Below are positions 5,184 to 7,566 of a stretch of DNA of 7,566 bases, piece after piece (position 1 is the first letter of the stretch; the number at the start of each line of letters is the position of its first letter). The notes under the pieces were generated by a model. That model was not told where the DNA came from. It did no database searches and was given only the letters and a program-made list of their open reading frames with translations. Source of the DNA: a bacterium (GTDB lineage: Bacteria > Latescibacterota > UBA2968 > GCA-2709665); the NCBI GenBank assembly GCA_027619145.1, contig JAQCGA010000188.1:1-7566 (forward strand). Direction: 5' to 3'. The position numbers and the translations under genes were made by a program.

Positions 5184-7566
5184 CACTCCTCCGGAAAAAC
5201 TGCAAGACCAACCGAACTCCGGCTCCCACTGCTCAAATCCACAAATGCCGAAGCCAGCACCCGACACCGCACCGGCCCCGAAATTTCATCTCCAGGAAAG
5301 AACAGGTGCCTCATTCCCTGTCCGTCTACCACAAAACCCGGGTCTTCCACAAGAAGCACATGCACGCTACCATCCACCTGTTGTACGGACCGAATGCCGT
5401 ATCCCCGGACCGAACCATTTCCAAAGGTAACCCGAGCCGTACCACCTTTCAGCGCCTCGCCTTCTGGGACATATCCACGCCCAACCAACGCATTGTACGC
5501 TGCACCATCGGCCTCTCGCAAAACCGCTTTCACATCAAATTCATACACCCCACCCGCAGCCAATGTCCGGCCTTTCCATCGCAACTCCGCCCCTCCCCCC
5601 AACCCCATCTGTTCCACCGCCCCGTCTCGTTCCCGTACAAAACCCACCTCGCCTTGAAGCTGCATATCTCCAACAACAACCGCCCCAGAGACCGGTCCAA
5701 CCCGATGCAGAATGTGATCTGTCACTCCATGGTGGCGTACAGAAATCGAAACTGCACCTTCTTCGCCGGGAACAGGCACCACAGACACCGCTTCTATAAA
5801 TCGAGTATCTCCAAACGGCTCGTGCACAGCGGTAAACCGGCTCTCCAGCGGTGGCTCTCCTTCACGCCGCACGACAACAACAGGCATTCGGTATTTGTCC
5901 AGCAGAGTCTCATTCTCCTCAGAGCGCCGTAGAGAGGGCGAGTCACCCAGAAAGACTTGCGCACCAGATACGTCGGCCAGATGCGAACGCACCCCTGCAG
6001 AACCATCTTTGAGTCGGAATAAAACCGTAAGACTGTCTTCCACCTGCCCTTGCGCCACATTCTGCACAAACGCGTAATTCACGTTCCGGCCTTCGGCTTC
6101 TCCTGGATCTCGCTCGTGCTGCGGAAACCGCACCGACACATCCGAAATCATATGTTCCACATTGTCAGAAAGAGGCACGCTCACCTCCGCATCCATATCT
6201 GCATCTGCACTCCCATGTAGCAACCAGTCGTGTTTCGAACCGCCAGTCACACGAAACACATCCACCACATAATACGCGCCACCTCCTGCATCCACCAGCA
6301 TCAGCAACCGCCGGTACGTCTGTGCAAGACCGGGGTACGCCGCCTCCGCACGAACCTCTACCCACTGCACTTTCTCGTGCGCTGTTTCAAATGCCTCCAG
6401 CCGTCCATCCGAAGGCCCACGCGCCCCTTTGGTGTACTGTCTGTGACCATCAATTGCAACCGTATTGTGGCACACCGTACTTGTGCTCCATGTCCGGTAT
6501 CGCGTATGGGTATATCCCACATCCGGCAACAGTTCATGCCCTTTCGCGAACAAAATCAAATTCAAATTGTCCGCGTGCTCGTGTCCGTATCCTCCAGAAA
6601 AATGCAGATGTGCCTGAACCTGTTCTTCTCCTTCTCCCATTCCCAACCACGCATGGCCAGCACCCGGTAACAAGGTAGAAACCGACCGGTCTGGCACCTT
6701 CAAATCATCGAACCGCGCCCAATTATCATGAAGTACAAACAGCCGTCCATCCGGGTACCGGCACGTATCTAGAATCTTGCGAGCTCGATCAATAATTGGA
6801 ATATCTCGCTCTACATCCAAATCTTCAAACCTCTTCCCATCCTCAGGGTCTTCATACCCTGGCGGATCGCTATATCCCCGCAATGCATCAAATACCCCCT
6901 GCATTCCACGTAACGTCATCCGGTGGTACCCAGGGCTGCCCTCGCACCAGAGTCCCTCGGCAAAAACCCGCCGTTCAAACAGCCCCACGCTGCGGCACAC
7001 GGCTTCATGTACAAGCGTCGGGTCTCCCAGCACACGCCCAATCATCGCGTGCCCCTGGTAAATGCGTGGACTGGCATTGGTGTACATCGGCCCGTGGAAC
7101 CCGTCTTGCCGGATTGCCCCCATAAAAAAATCCTGCTCAATCCGCTGCCGAACGTCTACACCCACTTCTTCCGCAAGCCGCTCGATCTCCCCGCTTCCGG
7201 AAATTGAATCGTAGGCAAACACCGGCCCAATCGGCATTTCATCGTGACGCCAGCGTCCCCACTTCCCACCGTTGTTCGGATACGGAGGCTCCAGTACAAA
7301 CCCCTTTTGTTCACTCGCACGGTCCAGGCTCACCAGGAACCCCGGATAATACCGTGCAAACGCATCCAGGATCAGCGCCGCACGCCGCGCATATTCTTGC
7401 TGGCCAGTCATCTGGTAAAGCGCCCCCAGGTCTTGTGCACGCGCGGCAAAAAATACTCGGGCCTCGCGCCAGGCCTTCCCGCTAAAATGGTGCCGGTACC
7501 CCGTCTCGCTCTCCCAGTACGGATAGTCCACCTCTCGCCCAACCGGATTGATCACTTTTAAAAGTT
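5183..7566 (-). CDS. Heparinase II/III-family polysaccharide lyase, 5' partial
   Basis: The gene encodes at least 790 aa (numbered from GTG 7555). Residues 25-290 resemble the alpha/alpha-toroid lyase domain: AWREARVFFAARAQDLGALYQMTG, NASPRIYQGHAMIGR (160-174) and EGSPGYHRMTLRGM (205-218). Residues 315-560 match the heparinase II/III C-terminal beta-sheet domain, with GGYGHEHADNLNLILFAKG (321-339), LLPDVGY (342-348) and the HNTVAIDG motif (363-370). The family breaks uronic-acid polysaccharides (heparin, alginate and relatives) by beta-elimination. Y210, H169 and H363 are the likely counterparts of catalytic residues, but that assignment is from motif position only. Residues 560-790 form further beta-rich sequence. 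The frame is open to the right edge, GTG 7555 has no SD site, and no signal peptide is visible, so the N-terminus is probably outside the window. Substrate cannot be read from sequence. The CMD-family gene follows at 12 bp. Confidence 0.88.
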   Translation of the reverse strand, partial: LLKVINPVGREVDYPYWESETGYRHHFSGKAWREARVFFAARAQDLGALYQMTGQQEYARRAALILDAFARYYPGFLVSLDRASEQKGFVLEPPYPNNGGKWGRWRHDEMPIGPVFAYDSISGSGEIERLAEEVGVDVRQRIEQDFFMGAIRQDGFHGPMYTNASPRIYQGHAMIGRVLGDPTLVHEAVCRSVGLFERRVFAEGLWCEGSPGYHRMTLRGMQGVFDALRGYSDPPGYEDPEDGKRFEDLDVERDIPIIDRARKILDTCRYPDGRLFVLHDNWARFDDLKVPDRSVSTLLPGAGHAWLGMGEGEEQVQAHLHFSGGYGHEHADNLNLILFAKGHELLPDVGYTHTRYRTWSTSTVCHNTVAIDGHRQYTKGARGPSDGRLEAFETAHEKVQWVEVRAEAAYPGLAQTYRRLLMLVDAGGGAYYVVDVFRVTGGSKHDWLLHGSADADMDAEVSVPLSDNVEHMISDVSVRFPQHERDPGEAEGRNVNYAFVQNVAQGQVEDSLTVLFRLKDGSAGVRSHLADVSGAQVFLGDSPSLRRSEENETLLDKYRMPVVVVRREGEPPLESRFTAVHEPFGDTRFIEAVSVVPVPGEEGAVSISVRHHGVTDHILHRVGPVSGAVVVGDMQLQGEVGFVRERDGAVEQMGLGGGAELRWKGRTLAAGGVYEFDVKAVLREADGAAYNALVGRGYVPEGEALKGGTARVTFGNGSVRGYGIRSVQQVDGSVHVLLVEDPGFVVDGQGMRHLFFPGDEISGPVRCRVLASAFVDLSSGSRSSVGLAVFPEE

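Noticed and set aside
4901..5932. 343-codon open frame on the + strand opposite the lyase and CMD genes
   Set aside because: It is rich in Pro, Arg, His and Ser with no domain-like pattern, and lies antisense to two genes with clear family motifs. It is best explained by codon bias of the real genes.
7554..7565. 12-bp perfect palindrome (ACTTTTAAAAGT) at the right edge, covering the GTG at 7555
   Set aside because: It is short and AT-rich and probably lies inside the continuing lyase reading frame. No partner site is seen, so an operator role is not supported.

Overview
The window reads as bacterial chromosomal DNA. Genes are dense, with four-base ATGA overlaps, clear Shine-Dalgarno (SD) sites and a perfect intrinsic terminator hairpin. 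An RlpA-type lipoprotein suggests a cell with a murein wall and an outer membrane. A secreted protein carrying dockerin-like EF-hand pairs, next to a heparinase II/III-family polysaccharide lyase, fits an uncultured polysaccharide-degrading lineage such as the Latescibacterota/Poribacteria kind. That taxonomic guess is inference from protein style only and has low confidence. I see no rRNA, recognisable tRNA, CRISPR array, transposase, integrase or phage gene.

Layout. Left edge, + strand: an rlpA-like lipoprotein gene whose reading frame is still open at base 1, ending at a perfect 16-bp hairpin terminator (528-563) that can serve both strands. Facing it is a small basic protein gene (593-1009, -) with Lys/Ala/Pro tandem repeats. 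A 247-bp divergent intergenic region with an AT-rich block follows, and then a small + strand gene (1257-1643) with the look of a darcynin or dimeric alpha/beta-barrel protein. That gene ends only 9 bp from the facing - strand block.

All remaining genes are on the - strand. In order of transcription (right to left) they are: a heparinase II/III-family lyase, open at the right edge; a carboxymuconolactone-decarboxylase-family protein, whose SD site overlaps the lyase stop region; a single-pass membrane protein; a YtxH-like membrane protein; a hairpin; a SpoU/TrmH-type RNA methyltransferase; a degenerate GGDEF protein; and a secreted EF-hand plus YVTN beta-propeller protein. The last three are joined by two identical ATGA overlaps and almost certainly form one translationally coupled unit.

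How they may work together. The lyase and the CMD-family protein look co-expressed, but a shared pathway is not shown. The methyltransferase/GGDEF/propeller trio is the most unusual grouping: an RNA-modifying enzyme, a probable non-catalytic GGDEF domain behind a coiled coil, and an exported calcium-binding propeller. The coupling is seen in the sequence; any functional link is inference. I did not find a clearly new defence or mobile system here.
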